Assembly: GCF_039522585.1 (NCBI RefSeq)
Contig: NZ_BAAADR010000002.1
From: Bisbaumannia salifodinae
GTDB lineage: Bacteria; Pseudomonadota; Gammaproteobacteria; Pseudomonadales; Halomonadaceae
DNA length: 64,000 nt
Direction: 5' to 3' (one strand)
A program made the position numbers and the translations under genes. Positions 41,217 through 49,544 of the stretch are shown piece by piece. Within the stretch, counting starts at the first letter, position 1. The number at the start of each line of letters is the position of its first letter. The notes under the pieces are model-generated. The model was not told where the DNA came from and searched no databases. It saw only the letters and a list, made by a program, of their open reading frames with translations.

Positions 41217-43265
41217 TTAGCCCAATAAAGAGCGCAGCCCGGCGATGGCATCCTTGCCCCGGGCCTGCTTCTTGTCCGGGTCCTCCTTGTCGGCGCGGCC
41301 TTCCCACTCCAGGTCGTCGGCGGGCAGCTCGTCCAGGAAGCGGCTCGGCGTGCAGTCCATCAGCTCGCCATAGGCCTTGCGCTGGCGGGCCAGCGTCAGG
41401 GTCAGGGTCCGACGCGCCCGGGTGATGCCCACATAGGCCAGGCGCCGCTCCTCCTCCACGGTGCCCGCCTCGATGGCATTGCGATGGGGCAACAGCTCCT
41501 CCTCCCAGCCCATCAGGTAGACATGCGGGAACTCCAGGCCCTTGGAGGCGTGCATGGTCAGCAGCTGGACCCGGTCGGAGTCATCCTCCTCGGCCTGCTG
41601 CTCGAGGATATCGCGCAGCACCAGCCGCGAGATGGCCGCCTCCACGCCATCGGTCTCGGTCTCCTCCGAGGCGCTGCTCTCCTCCTCGCGGCCCATCGAC
41701 TTCTCCAGCTGATCGATCAGGATCCAGACGTTGGCCATGCGCCGCTCGGCGATGGTCGGGGCGCTGGCGTTCTGATAAAGCCAGGCCTCGTAATCCATCT
41801 CGCGGATCATCTCGCGGATGGCGGCGATGGCATCGCCCCCATCCATGCGCCGGCGCACCGCCTCGATAAAGTGGGTGAAGCGTCCCAGGCGCTCCACGGC
41901 GCGGGCCGGCAGCAGCTCGGCCAGGCCCATTTCCTGACAGGCGGCGAACAGCGAGCCGCCCCGCTCGGTGGCGTAGTTGGCGAGCTTCTCCAGGGTCCCG
42001 GGGCCGATCTCCCGGCGCGGCACGTTGACGATGCGCAGGAAGGCGTTGTCGTCGGCGGGATTGATCAGCAGCCGCAGGTAGGCCATGGCGTCCTTGATCT
42101 CGTTGCGCGAGAAGAAGGAGGTGCCCCCGGAGAGCTTGTAGGGGATCTGGTAGTGCTGCAGCTTGAGCTCCAGCAGTCGGGCCTGGAAGTTGCCCCGGTA
42201 GAGCACCGCGAAGTCGCGCCACTCGGCGGACTCCTTGATGCGCCGGGTGAGGATCTCGCTGGCCACCCGCTCCGCCTCGGCCTCCTCGTGGCGGTTGACC
42301 ACCACGCGGATCGGCTCCCCGGGCCCCATCTCCGACCACAGCGTCTTGTCGTAGACGTGGGGATTGTTGGCGATCAGGGTGTTGGCGGCGCGCAATATGG
42401 TGCCGGTGGAGCGGTAGTTCTGCTCCAGCTTGATCACCTGCAGCCGCGGGAAGTCCTCGCCGAGGGTCACCAGGTTCTCGGGCCGCGCGCCGCGCCAGGC
42501 GTAGATCGACTGGTCGTCGTCGCCCACCACGGTGAAGGTCTGGCGCTCGCCCATCAGCAGCTTGACCAGCAGGTACTGGCTGACGTTGGTGTCCTGGTAC
42601 TCGTCCACCAGCATGTAGTGGATGCGCTTGCGCCAGCGCGCCAGGGCCTCCGGGTCGTCGCGCAGCAGCACCACCGGCAGCAGGATCAGGTCATCGAAGT
42701 CCACCGCGTTGTAGGCCTTGAGGTGGCGGTTGTAGGCCTCATAGACCCGGGCGGCGAACAGCTCGTCCTCGTCGGCGGCGTGGGACAGCGCCTGGCCCGG
42801 TAGGATCAGGTCGTTCTTCCAGTTGGAGATGGTGGCCTGAACCCGGTTGATCTGGTCGGCATCCACCTGGGCGTCCTTGTTCATCAGGTCGCGCAGCAGC
42901 GCCTTGGCATCGTCCGGGTCGAACAGCGAGAAGCCCGCCTTGTAGCCGAGGGTCTTGAGCTCGCTGCGGATAATGGTCAGGCCCAGGGTGTGGAAGGTGG
43001 AGACGGTGAGGCCGTGGCCCTCCTTGCCCTTGAGCATCTGGCCGACCCGCTCCTTCATCTCCCGGGCGGCCTTGTTGGTGAAGGTCACCGCGGCGATGCG
43101 CCGGGCGCTCATGCCGCACTCCTGCACCAGGTAGGCGATCTTGGTGGTGATCACGCTGGTCTTGCCGGAGCCGGCCCCGGCCAGCACCAGGCAGGGGCCG
43201 TCGATATAGCGCACCGCCTCCCGCTGGCGGGGGTTGAGCTTGGCCAGCCGTTGCTGAATCGACAT
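41217..43265 (-). CDS. rep: ATP-dependent DNA helicase Rep
   Basis: A 682-residue superfamily 1A 3'-5' helicase that helps replication forks pass obstacles. Motifs are the Q motif NPRQREAV, Walker A AGAGSGKT, motif Ia TFTNKAAREM, motif II VDEYQDTN, motif III GDDDQSIYAWRGA, motif IV LEQNYRS, motif V TMHASKGLEFPHVYL and motif VI RRLAYVGITRARR. Length and N-terminus fit Rep rather than UvrD. The ATG at 43265 follows CCAAGGAGTAAGTG. It lies 3 nt after trmL, so the two are cotranscribed. Confidence 0.95.
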   Translation of the reverse strand: MSIQQRLAKLNPRQREAVRYIDGPCLVLAGAGSGKTSVITTKIAYLVQECGMSARRIAAVTFTNKAAREMKERVGQMLKGKEGHGLTVSTFHTLGLTIIRSELKTLGYKAGFSLFDPDDAKALLRDLMNKDAQVDADQINRVQATISNWKNDLILPGQALSHAADEDELFAARVYEAYNRHLKAYNAVDFDDLILLPVVLLRDDPEALARWRKRIHYMLVDEYQDTNVSQYLLVKLLMGERQTFTVVGDDDQSIYAWRGARPENLVTLGEDFPRLQVIKLEQNYRSTGTILRAANTLIANNPHVYDKTLWSEMGPGEPIRVVVNRHEEAEAERVASEILTRRIKESAEWRDFAVLYRGNFQARLLELKLQHYQIPYKLSGGTSFFSRNEIKDAMAYLRLLINPADDNAFLRIVNVPRREIGPGTLEKLANYATERGGSLFAACQEMGLAELLPARAVERLGRFTHFIEAVRRRMDGGDAIAAIREMIREMDYEAWLYQNASAPTIAERRMANVWILIDQLEKSMGREEESSASEETETDGVEAAISRLVLRDILEQQAEEDDSDRVQLLTMHASKGLEFPHVYLMGWEEELLPHRNAIEAGTVEEERRLAYVGITRARRTLTLTLARQRKAYGELMDCTPSRFLDELPADDLEWEGRADKEDPDKKQARGKDAIAGLRSLLG

Positions 43266-43268
43266 CAC

Positions 43269-43769
43269 TTACTCCTTGGGGCCGCCGGACGGCTCGGCCC
43301 CGGCTAGACTAGCCCCGGGAAAGCCCAGCTGGCGCCAGGCCTCATAGACCAGTACCGCGCAGGCATTGGAGAGGTTGAGGCTGCGGCTGTCCGCGCGCAT
43401 GGGAATGCGCAGCCGCTGACACTCGGGCAGGGCCTCCAGCAGCGCCTGGGGCAGGCCGCGGGTCTCGGGGCCGAACACCAGGGCGTCGCCTTCCCGGTAG
43501 CGGGGCTCGTGGTAACCGGTACCGCCGCGGGTGGAAACCGCGAAGAGCCGCTCCGGCGCCACCGCTTCGAGGAAGGCCTCCCAGCCGGGATGCACCCGCA
43601 CCCGCGCCCACTCGTGGTAGTCGAGACCGGCGCGGCGCAGCCGCTTGTCGTCCAGCACGAAGCCCAGCGGCTCGATCAGGTGCAACCGGAAGCCGGTGTT
43701 GGCGCACAGGCGGATCAGGTTGCCGGTGTTGGGCGGGATCTCGGGCTGGTAGAGCACCACATCAAGCAT
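43269..43769 (-). CDS. trmL: tRNA (cytidine/uridine-34 2'-O)-methyltransferase TrmL
   Basis: A 166-residue SPOUT methyltransferase that methylates the wobble ribose of tRNA-Leu. It begins LDVVLYQPEIPPNTGNLIRL and has the SAM knot motifs LVFGPETRGLP and LRIPMRADSRSLNLSNACAV, all typical of TrmL. The last ~15 residues form a divergent tail. It precedes rep in one operon. Confidence 0.95.
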   Translation of the reverse strand: MLDVVLYQPEIPPNTGNLIRLCANTGFRLHLIEPLGFVLDDKRLRRAGLDYHEWARVRVHPGWEAFLEAVAPERLFAVSTRGGTGYHEPRYREGDALVFGPETRGLPQALLEALPECQRLRIPMRADSRSLNLSNACAVLVYEAWRQLGFPGASLAGAEPSGGPKE

Positions 43770-43803
43770 AAGCGCTTCCTGAAACGATCATCGGCCAAAC
43801 GCG

Positions 43804-43828
43804 CTCGGGCCCCATGACGGGGCCCGAG
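43804..43828 (-). terminator. terminator after the YfaZ-like gene
   Basis: CTCGGGCCCC and GGGGCCCGAG pair around a 5-nt loop. On the minus strand it follows the YfaZ-like gene by 27 nt; the U-tract is short (CGCGTTTGG). Confidence 0.7.
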
Positions 43829-43855
43829 GCAACGACGGCTGGCGACGGGAGGGGA

Positions 43856-44416
43856 TCAGAAGACCAGCCGCACGCCGCCGTGCACGCCGCTGTCGAGGGT
43901 CCGGGTGCCGATGCCGGGGTGATCGAAGTCGGCCCGGAAGCGGCGGTAGCCCAGGTAGGCGTCCACATTGGCGGTCACCGCATAGCGGGCCCGCACCCCG
44001 TACTCGACGGCATCGTCCAGGTCGCCATTGCTGACCACGCCGGGGGTATAGAAGCCATAGCCGCCCAGGGAGACCGCCGGCGCCTGGGGCAGGTAGGCAT
44101 AGCCGTAGCCGCCCAGGCTCAGGCCGCCGCCGTCGCCGAAGTCGCTGTCCACCTGGGTCCAGCGGGCGCCGACGGCGATCTCGTAATCGCGGGTTCGTTC
44201 CACGCCGAGCAGCTGGCCGTGCCAGGCGGTGGCATCGCCGCGGTAGTCGCTGTCCAGCACGCCGGCGCCCAACTGAATGCCGGGGGTCACCTCGACATTG
44301 GTCTCGAACTGCACCGCATCGCCGCTCAGGTTAAGGTCCAGGCTGGCGGCCTGGCACAGGGAGCCGGCGGCCAGCGCCAGGGCGCCGGCGACCCACAGGG
44401 AAGGGATCATTTTCAT
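43856..44416 (-). CDS. YfaZ-like outer-membrane beta-barrel protein
   Basis: A 186-residue protein with a signal peptide (MIPSLWVAGALALAAGSLCQA) and many alternating strands ending in an aromatic residue (GVRLVF), the C-terminal signature of outer-membrane barrels. The pattern fits the YfaZ family, whose function is unknown. Gly/Tyr-rich strands (LSLGGYGYAYLP) repeat. It lies just downstream of pyrE on the same strand, spaced 34 bp, with its own start signal. Confidence 0.72.
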   Translation of the reverse strand: MKMIPSLWVAGALALAAGSLCQAASLDLNLSGDAVQFETNVEVTPGIQLGAGVLDSDYRGDATAWHGQLLGVERTRDYEIAVGARWTQVDSDFGDGGGLSLGGYGYAYLPQAPAVSLGGYGFYTPGVVSNGDLDDAVEYGVRARYAVTANVDAYLGYRRFRADFDHPGIGTRTLDSGVHGGVRLVF

Positions 44417-44450
44417 GGGAGACTCGTTTTCCTTGCTTGCCGAGGCCGTG

Positions 44451-45134
44451 TCAGTCGGCCTGAATTCCGTAACGGGCCCGGTAGTCGCGAATCGCCGCGG
44501 CGTGAGCCTTGAGCTCCTCGCCGGCGTGCTCCTCCAGGTACTGAAGCACCAGGTCGAGGGTGACGATGCTCACCACCGGCATGCCGTAGCGCTCCTGCAC
44601 TTCCTGGATGGCGCTTTGGCTCTTCGTTTCACCGTCGGCCTTCCCGCGCTCCTGGCGATCCAGGGCGATCACCACCCCGGCGGCCTTGGCGCCGGCGGCA
44701 TCGATCAACTGCATCACCTCGCCGATGGCGGTGCCGGCGGTGATAACGTCGTCGATGATCAGGATGCGACCCGCCAGGTCGGCGCCGACGATATTGCCGC
44801 CCTCGCCGTGATCCTTGGCCTCCTTGCGATTGAAGGCGAAGGGGGTATCGCGGTCATGGCCGTCGGCCAGGGCCACGGCGGTGGTGGCGGCCAGGGGAAT
44901 GCCCTTGTAGGCCGGGCCGAAGAGCACGTCGAAGTCGATGCCGCTGTCGGCGATGGCCTGGGCATAGCAGCGCCCCAGGCGCGCCAGGGCCGCGCCGCTC
45001 TTGAACAGGCCGGCATTGAAGAAGTAGGGGCTGACCCGCCCGGACTTGAGGGTGAACTCGCCGAAGCGCAGGACGCCCTGCTGGATGGCGAACTCGATGA
45101 ATTCTCGCTGATATGGCTGCATGCTGTCCGCCAC
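44451..45134 (-). CDS. pyrE: orotate phosphoribosyltransferase
   Basis: A 227-residue enzyme that joins orotate to PRPP to give OMP in pyrimidine synthesis. The opening MQPYQREFIEFAIQQGVLRF is followed by TLKSGRVSPYFFNAGLF, the PRPP loop IIDDVITAGTA and the catalytic loop with Lys residues FNRKEAKDHGEGG. The GTG at 45134 is chosen since GGGGGAAGC lies 5 nt upstream; the ATG at 45122, matching E. coli PyrE, is the alternative. Divergence from crc is conserved in pseudomonads and halomonads. Confidence 0.95.
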   Translation of the reverse strand: MADSMQPYQREFIEFAIQQGVLRFGEFTLKSGRVSPYFFNAGLFKSGAALARLGRCYAQAIADSGIDFDVLFGPAYKGIPLAATTAVALADGHDRDTPFAFNRKEAKDHGEGGNIVGADLAGRILIIDDVITAGTAIGEVMQLIDAAGAKAAGVVIALDRQERGKADGETKSQSAIQEVQERYGMPVVSIVTLDLVLQYLEEHAGEELKAHAAAIRDYRARYGIQAD

Positions 45135-45227
45135 GCTTCCCCCTATCATGGTTAATCGGTACGGGCCATTTACCCAAACGTCGAAACGTCAGGTATCATA
45201 CACGCGCGACGGTAAAGGGACTATGTG

Positions 45228-45995
45228 ATGAAGATCGCGACCATTAATGTGAACGGCATCCGCGAGGCGGTGAGCCGCGGCTTCCTGGATTGGCTGGCCA
45301 ATCAGGACGCCGATGTCGTTTGCGTGCAGAACCTGAAGACCAAGAGTTTCGAGCTCGACGATAGCATCCTCTACCCGGAAGGCTACGAGGGCTATTTCCT
45401 GGACGCCGAGGAGGATGGCTTCTCCGGCGTGGGGATCTATTGCCGCAAGATCCCCAAGGCGATCATGTACGGCCTGGGTTTCCCCCAGTGCGACAATGAG
45501 GCGCGCTTCCTGCAGGCCGACTACGATCGCTTCAGCATCGTCAGCTTCCTGATGCCCGACGGCAGCGACCCCCAGGCCAAGCAGGCCTTTATGGAGCAGT
45601 ACCAGGAGTACCTGGCCAAGATGGCCCGCAAGCGCCGCGAGTACATCATCTGCGGCACCTGGCACATCGCCCACAAGACCATCGACCTGGAGAACTGGGC
45701 CGATAATCAGACCACCCCGGGCTTCAAGCCCGAGGAGCGGGCCTGGATGGATCAGCTGTTCGGTCCCACCGGCTTTATCGACACCTTCCGCGAGATCAAC
45801 CGCGACGCCGGCGAGTACACCTGGTGGCCCAGGCTCGACCAGGAGGTGCCGCGCTCCCGCCAGGAGGGCTGGCGCCTCGACTACCAGGTGGTGGGCCCCA
45901 ACTTCCGCCGCCATGTGGTCGACGCCTGGATCGACCACGACGCCACCTTCTCGGAGTTCGCGCCGCTGATCGTGGAATATGACCTGACGCTGTGA
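45228..45995 (+). CDS. crc: catabolite repression control protein Crc
   Basis: A 255-residue exonuclease III-fold protein. The nuclease residues are replaced: the QE motif reads VQN, the GDxN motif reads GTWH, and the final SDHxP reads SEFAP, so it should not cut DNA. This is the mark of Crc, which works with Hfq to repress translation of catabolic mRNAs when better carbon sources are present. The catabolic operons in this window are plausible targets. Start follows AAAGGGAC; location next to pyrE is conserved. Confidence 0.92.
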   Translation: MKIATINVNGIREAVSRGFLDWLANQDADVVCVQNLKTKSFELDDSILYPEGYEGYFLDAEEDGFSGVGIYCRKIPKAIMYGLGFPQCDNEARFLQADYDRFSIVSFLMPDGSDPQAKQAFMEQYQEYLAKMARKRREYIICGTWHIAHKTIDLENWADNQTTPGFKPEERAWMDQLFGPTGFIDTFREINRDAGEYTWWPRLDQEVPRSRQEGWRLDYQVVGPNFRRHVVDAWIDHDATFSEFAPLIVEYDLTL

Positions 45996-46027
45996 CCCAG
46001 GCCTCCGTCGCCGCCCCTCTGGGGCCT

Positions 46028-46058
46028 CATCACGCCGGCTGACTCAGCCGGCGTGATG
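46028..46058. terminator. terminator between convergent crc and rph
   Basis: CATCACGCCGGCTG-ACT-CAGCCGGCGTGATG, a perfect 14-bp stem. It sits between two convergent genes and can serve both; the T-runs on either side are weak. Confidence 0.8.
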
Positions 46059-46087
46059 CGTTTCAGCGGTCGCCTGTCTGGCCGGAA

Positions 46088-46810
46088 TCAGTCGCGAATG
46101 CCCAGGGCCTCGCGCTGGCGGGCGAACAGGGTCGCCCCCGCGCCTTCGGCCAGCTCCAGCATGGCGTTGAGCTCGGCGCGGCTGAACTGGCCCGCCTCGG
46201 CGGTGCCCTGCACCTCGATCAGGCCGCCCCCTTCGGTCATCACCACGTTCATGTCGGTATCGGCGGCGCTGTCCTCCGGGTAGTCCAGGTCCACCACCGG
46301 CTGGCCCTTGAACAGCCCCACCGAGATGGAGCCCACCAGTTGATGGAAGGGGTCGGACTTGATCAGCTTCTTGCGCTGCAGGTAGCGGATGGCGTCCACC
46401 AGGGCCACGCAGCCGCCGGTGATGGAGGCGGTGCGGGTGCCGCCATCGGCCTGGATGACATCGCAGTCCACGGTGATGGTGAATTCGCCGAGCTTCTTCA
46501 GGTTCACCGCGGCACGCAGCGAGCGGCCGATCAGCCGCTGGATCTCCAGGGTACGGCCGCCCTGCTTGCCCCGGGCCGCCTCGCGACCGCTCCGGGTGTG
46601 GGTGGCCCGGGGCAGCATGCCGTACTCGGCGGTGACCCAGCCCTGGCCCTTGCCGCGCAGCCAGCGCGGTACCCCGGCCTCGACGCTGGCGTTGCACAGC
46701 ACCTTGGTGTCGCCGAACTCCACCAGCACCGAGCCCTCGGCGTGGCGGGTGTAGTCGCGGGTCAGGCGAATCTCGCGGGGCTGGTCGGGCTGTCGTCCGC
46801 TGGGGCGCAT
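46088..46810 (-). CDS. rph: ribonuclease PH
   Basis: A 240-residue phosphorolytic 3'-5' exoribonuclease for tRNA 3'-end trimming. It begins MRPSGRQPDQPREIRLTRDY, with the RNase PH segments KVLCNASVEAGVPRWLRG, ATHTRSGREAARGKQGGRT and DCDVIQADGGTRTASITG; the conserved phosphate-binding Arg residues lie in the second. The ATG at 46810 follows GAGAGGTTCT. It is divergent from yicC, a common gammaproteobacterial order. Confidence 0.96.
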   Translation of the reverse strand: MRPSGRQPDQPREIRLTRDYTRHAEGSVLVEFGDTKVLCNASVEAGVPRWLRGKGQGWVTAEYGMLPRATHTRSGREAARGKQGGRTLEIQRLIGRSLRAAVNLKKLGEFTITVDCDVIQADGGTRTASITGGCVALVDAIRYLQRKKLIKSDPFHQLVGSISVGLFKGQPVVDLDYPEDSAADTDMNVVMTEGGGLIEVQGTAEAGQFSRAELNAMLELAEGAGATLFARQREALGIRD

Positions 46811-46948
46811 AGAACCTCTCATCTTCGGGTGAAATCTCTGGGCCGAGCCATGCCAACGACAATGGCCCTGGAACCTCTGGCAGGGCGGTCATTCTACACC
46901 CTTAATCGGTTACACTGTCGCCCCCTGCGCCCGCCATCAGGAGTTCCC

Positions 46949-47812
46949 ATGGTTCACAGCATGACCGCCTTCACCCGGCTGAGCCGGGACGCCAACTGGG
47001 GTAGCCTGCAGCTGGAGCTGCGCTCCGTGAACCAGCGCTACCTGGAACCCCATTTCCGCCTTCCCGACAGCCTCCGCGACCTGGAGCCGGCCTTCCGCGA
47101 GACCCTGCGCCGCCGTCTGGCCCGGGGCAAGGTGGAGTGCAGCCTGCGCTTCGAGCCCGCCGGCGAGGGCGAGGCGCTGACTATCAACCGTCAACGCCTC
47201 GCCGCCCTGAGCTTCGCCCTGCAGCAGGTCCGCGCCGAGATTCCCGATGCCCCCATGCCGAACGCCCTGGCGCTGCTCGATCACCCCGGCGTCGTCGAGG
47301 CCGCCGACCCGGACCTGGAGGCGATCAAGGCCGAGGCCGGCGCCCTCTTCGCCGCGGCGGTGGACGACCTGATCGAAGGCCGCGCCCGGGAGGGCGCCAA
47401 GCTGGCCGAGCTGATCCGCGACCGCCTGGCCGGCATTCGCCAGCAGGTCACCACGGTGCGCGGCCTGCTGCCGGCGATCCTCGAGCGTCAGCGCCACCAG
47501 CTCCAGGAACGCCTGGCCGCCCTCCAGGCCGAGCTCGACCCCCAGCGCCTGGAGGCGGAGATCGCCCTGCTGGCCCAGAAGGCCGACGTGGACGAGGAGC
47601 TCGACCGCCTGGAGACCCACGTGGCCGAGGTGGAGCGCCAGCTGACCCAGAAGGGCCCCGTCGGCCGCCGCCTCGACTTCCTGATGCAGGAACTCAACCG
47701 CGAGGCCAACACCCTCTCCTCCAAGTCGGTGGTGGCCGAGAGCACCCGCTGCGCCGTGGAGCTCAAGGTGCTGATCGAGCAGATGCGCGAGCAGATCCAG
47801 AACATCGAGTGA
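46949..47812 (+). CDS. yicC: YicC family endoribonuclease
   Basis: A 287-residue YicC protein. The N-terminal domain starts MVHSMTAFTRLSR, and the C-terminal DUF1732 part has ETHVAEVERQL, GRRLDFLMQELNREANTLSSK and KVLIEQMREQIQNIE. E. coli YicC is a manganese-dependent endoribonuclease linked to small RNA turnover. It is divergent from rph. A short fragment matching residues ~144-162 plus the C-terminal codons is found downstream of glsA at 53805-53868. Confidence 0.93.
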   Translation: MVHSMTAFTRLSRDANWGSLQLELRSVNQRYLEPHFRLPDSLRDLEPAFRETLRRRLARGKVECSLRFEPAGEGEALTINRQRLAALSFALQQVRAEIPDAPMPNALALLDHPGVVEAADPDLEAIKAEAGALFAAAVDDLIEGRAREGAKLAELIRDRLAGIRQQVTTVRGLLPAILERQRHQLQERLAALQAELDPQRLEAEIALLAQKADVDEELDRLETHVAEVERQLTQKGPVGRRLDFLMQELNREANTLSSKSVVAESTRCAVELKVLIEQMREQIQNIE

Positions 47813-47819
47813 CCCCGGT

Positions 47820-49544
47820 ATGATCGCCCTCCCGCGCCTCGCCACCCACCACCTCCTGCCGCTGCTGCTGGCACTGCTCGCCGTGCTGCCGGCGGCGGCC
47901 CGGGGGCAGGCCGGCGAGGCCGAGTCGGTGATCGTGGTGGGCGGGGATCGCTACCATCCGCCCTACGAGTTCCTCGACGACGAAGGCCAGCCAGCCGGCT
48001 ACAACGTCGAGCTGACCCGGGCCATCGCCGAGGTGATGGGGCTCGAGGTGCGCATCGAGCTGGCGACCTGGAGCGAGGTGCGTCGCGGCCTGGAGAGCGG
48101 CGAGATCGATATCCTCCAGGGCATGTCCTATTCCGAGGCGCGTACCGAGGCCTTCGACTTCGCCCCGCCCCATGCCATCGTCCACCAGTCGATCTTCGCT
48201 CGCCGCGGCACGCCCCCGGTGGAGAGCCTCGAGGCCCTGCGCGGCCAGGAGGTGATCGTCCAGCGCGGCGATATCATGCATGACTTCCTGCTCGAGCAGG
48301 ACCTGGATATCCACCCGATCACCACCGATACCCATGCCGACGCCCTGCGCTCCCTGGCCGCCGGCCAGCACGACTACGCCCTGGTGGCCAACCTGCCGGC
48401 GCTCTACCTGAGCCGCGAGCTCGGGCTGACCAACCTGGAGCCGGTGGCCCGGCCCTTCTCGCTGCGCTACGGCTATGCGGTGCAGCGCGGCAACGCCGAC
48501 CTGCTGGCCCAGTTCAGCGAGGGGCTCGCCATCCTCAAGAACACCGGCCGCCACCAGGCGATCTATGATCGCTGGCTCGGTCCCCTGGAGCAGGCCGAGG
48601 GCATTCCCTGGAAGCGCATCGGCCTGGTCGGCGCCGTGCTCTCCGGCCTGTTGCTGCTGGTGCTGGGCGGCATCGTGGTCTGGAACCGCATGCTCAAGCG
48701 CCAGGTCGCCGCCCACACCGAGGAGCTGCGCCAGCGCCAGCAGCAGCTGATCCAGGCCGACAAGATGACCTCCCTGGGCATCCTGGTCTCCGGCGTGGCC
48801 CACGAGATCAACAACCCCAGCGGCCTGCTGCTGCTCAACCTGCCGGTGCTGCGCGACGCCTACGACGACGCCCGGCCGATCCTCGAGGCCCACTATCGGG
48901 AGCACGGCGACTTCACCTTCGGCGGCCTGCCCTATTCGCGGATGCGCGACGAGATCCCGCCCATGCTCGACGAGATGCTCGAGGGCACCCAGCGCATCAA
49001 GCGCATCGTCGGCGACCTCAAGGACTTCGCCCGCCAGGACAGTCGCGACCTGGATGACGCCCTGGACCTCAACCAGGTGGTGCGCACCGCCACGCGCCTG
49101 GTGGACAACTCGATCCGCCAGGCCACCGACCGCTTCGCGACCCACTATGCCCCGGACCTGCCCGCGGTGCGCGGCAATACCCAGCGCATCGAACAGGTGG
49201 TGATCAACCTGGTCCTGAATGCCTGCCAGGCCCTGGAACATCGCGACCAGGGCATTCGCCTGAGCACCCGGCATGACGCCGCCGGGCGCCGGGTGATCCT
49301 GGAGGTGGCGGACCAGGGCCGCGGCATCCCCGCCGAGGCCCTGAACCGCCTGACCGACCCCTTCTTCACCACCCGCCGGGAGTGCGGCGGCACCGGCCTG
49401 GGCCTCTCGGTCTCCGCCGGCATCGTCCATGAGCATGGCGGCGAGCTGGCCTTCGCCTCCCGGCCGGGGGAGGGCACCACCGTGACCCTGTCGCTGCCGG
49501 TGGGGGATCCTCCGCCGAGTACGAGCCAGAGGAAGCGCCCATGA
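47820..49544 (+). CDS. sensor histidine kinase with periplasmic amino-acid-binding domain
   Basis: A 574-residue membrane kinase. After a signal peptide, residues ~35-260 form an SBP family 3 domain (DRYHPPYEFLDDEGQPAGYNVE ends its first strand region), the fold that binds amino acids. A helix (IGLVGAVLSGLLLLVLGGIVVW), a coiled coil and the kinase core follow: H-box GVAHEINNP, N-box NLVLNACQAL, G-boxes DQGRGIP and GTGLGLSV. A helical insertion of ~70 residues separates the H- and N-boxes. It overlaps the NtrC-type regulator gene by 4 nt. The likely signal is an amino acid such as glutamine or alanine, given the downstream genes. Confidence 0.9.
   Translation: MIALPRLATHHLLPLLLALLAVLPAAARGQAGEAESVIVVGGDRYHPPYEFLDDEGQPAGYNVELTRAIAEVMGLEVRIELATWSEVRRGLESGEIDILQGMSYSEARTEAFDFAPPHAIVHQSIFARRGTPPVESLEALRGQEVIVQRGDIMHDFLLEQDLDIHPITTDTHADALRSLAAGQHDYALVANLPALYLSRELGLTNLEPVARPFSLRYGYAVQRGNADLLAQFSEGLAILKNTGRHQAIYDRWLGPLEQAEGIPWKRIGLVGAVLSGLLLLVLGGIVVWNRMLKRQVAAHTEELRQRQQQLIQADKMTSLGILVSGVAHEINNPSGLLLLNLPVLRDAYDDARPILEAHYREHGDFTFGGLPYSRMRDEIPPMLDEMLEGTQRIKRIVGDLKDFARQDSRDLDDALDLNQVVRTATRLVDNSIRQATDRFATHYAPDLPAVRGNTQRIEQVVINLVLNACQALEHRDQGIRLSTRHDAAGRRVILEVADQGRGIPAEALNRLTDPFFTTRRECGGTGLGLSVSAGIVHEHGGELAFASRPGEGTTVTLSLPVGDPPPSTSQRKRP

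Noticed and set aside
45228..45995. Exonuclease III (xth)
   Set aside because: The fold matches but the catalytic Glu, Asp/Asn and His positions are replaced, and the location next to pyrE is that of crc.
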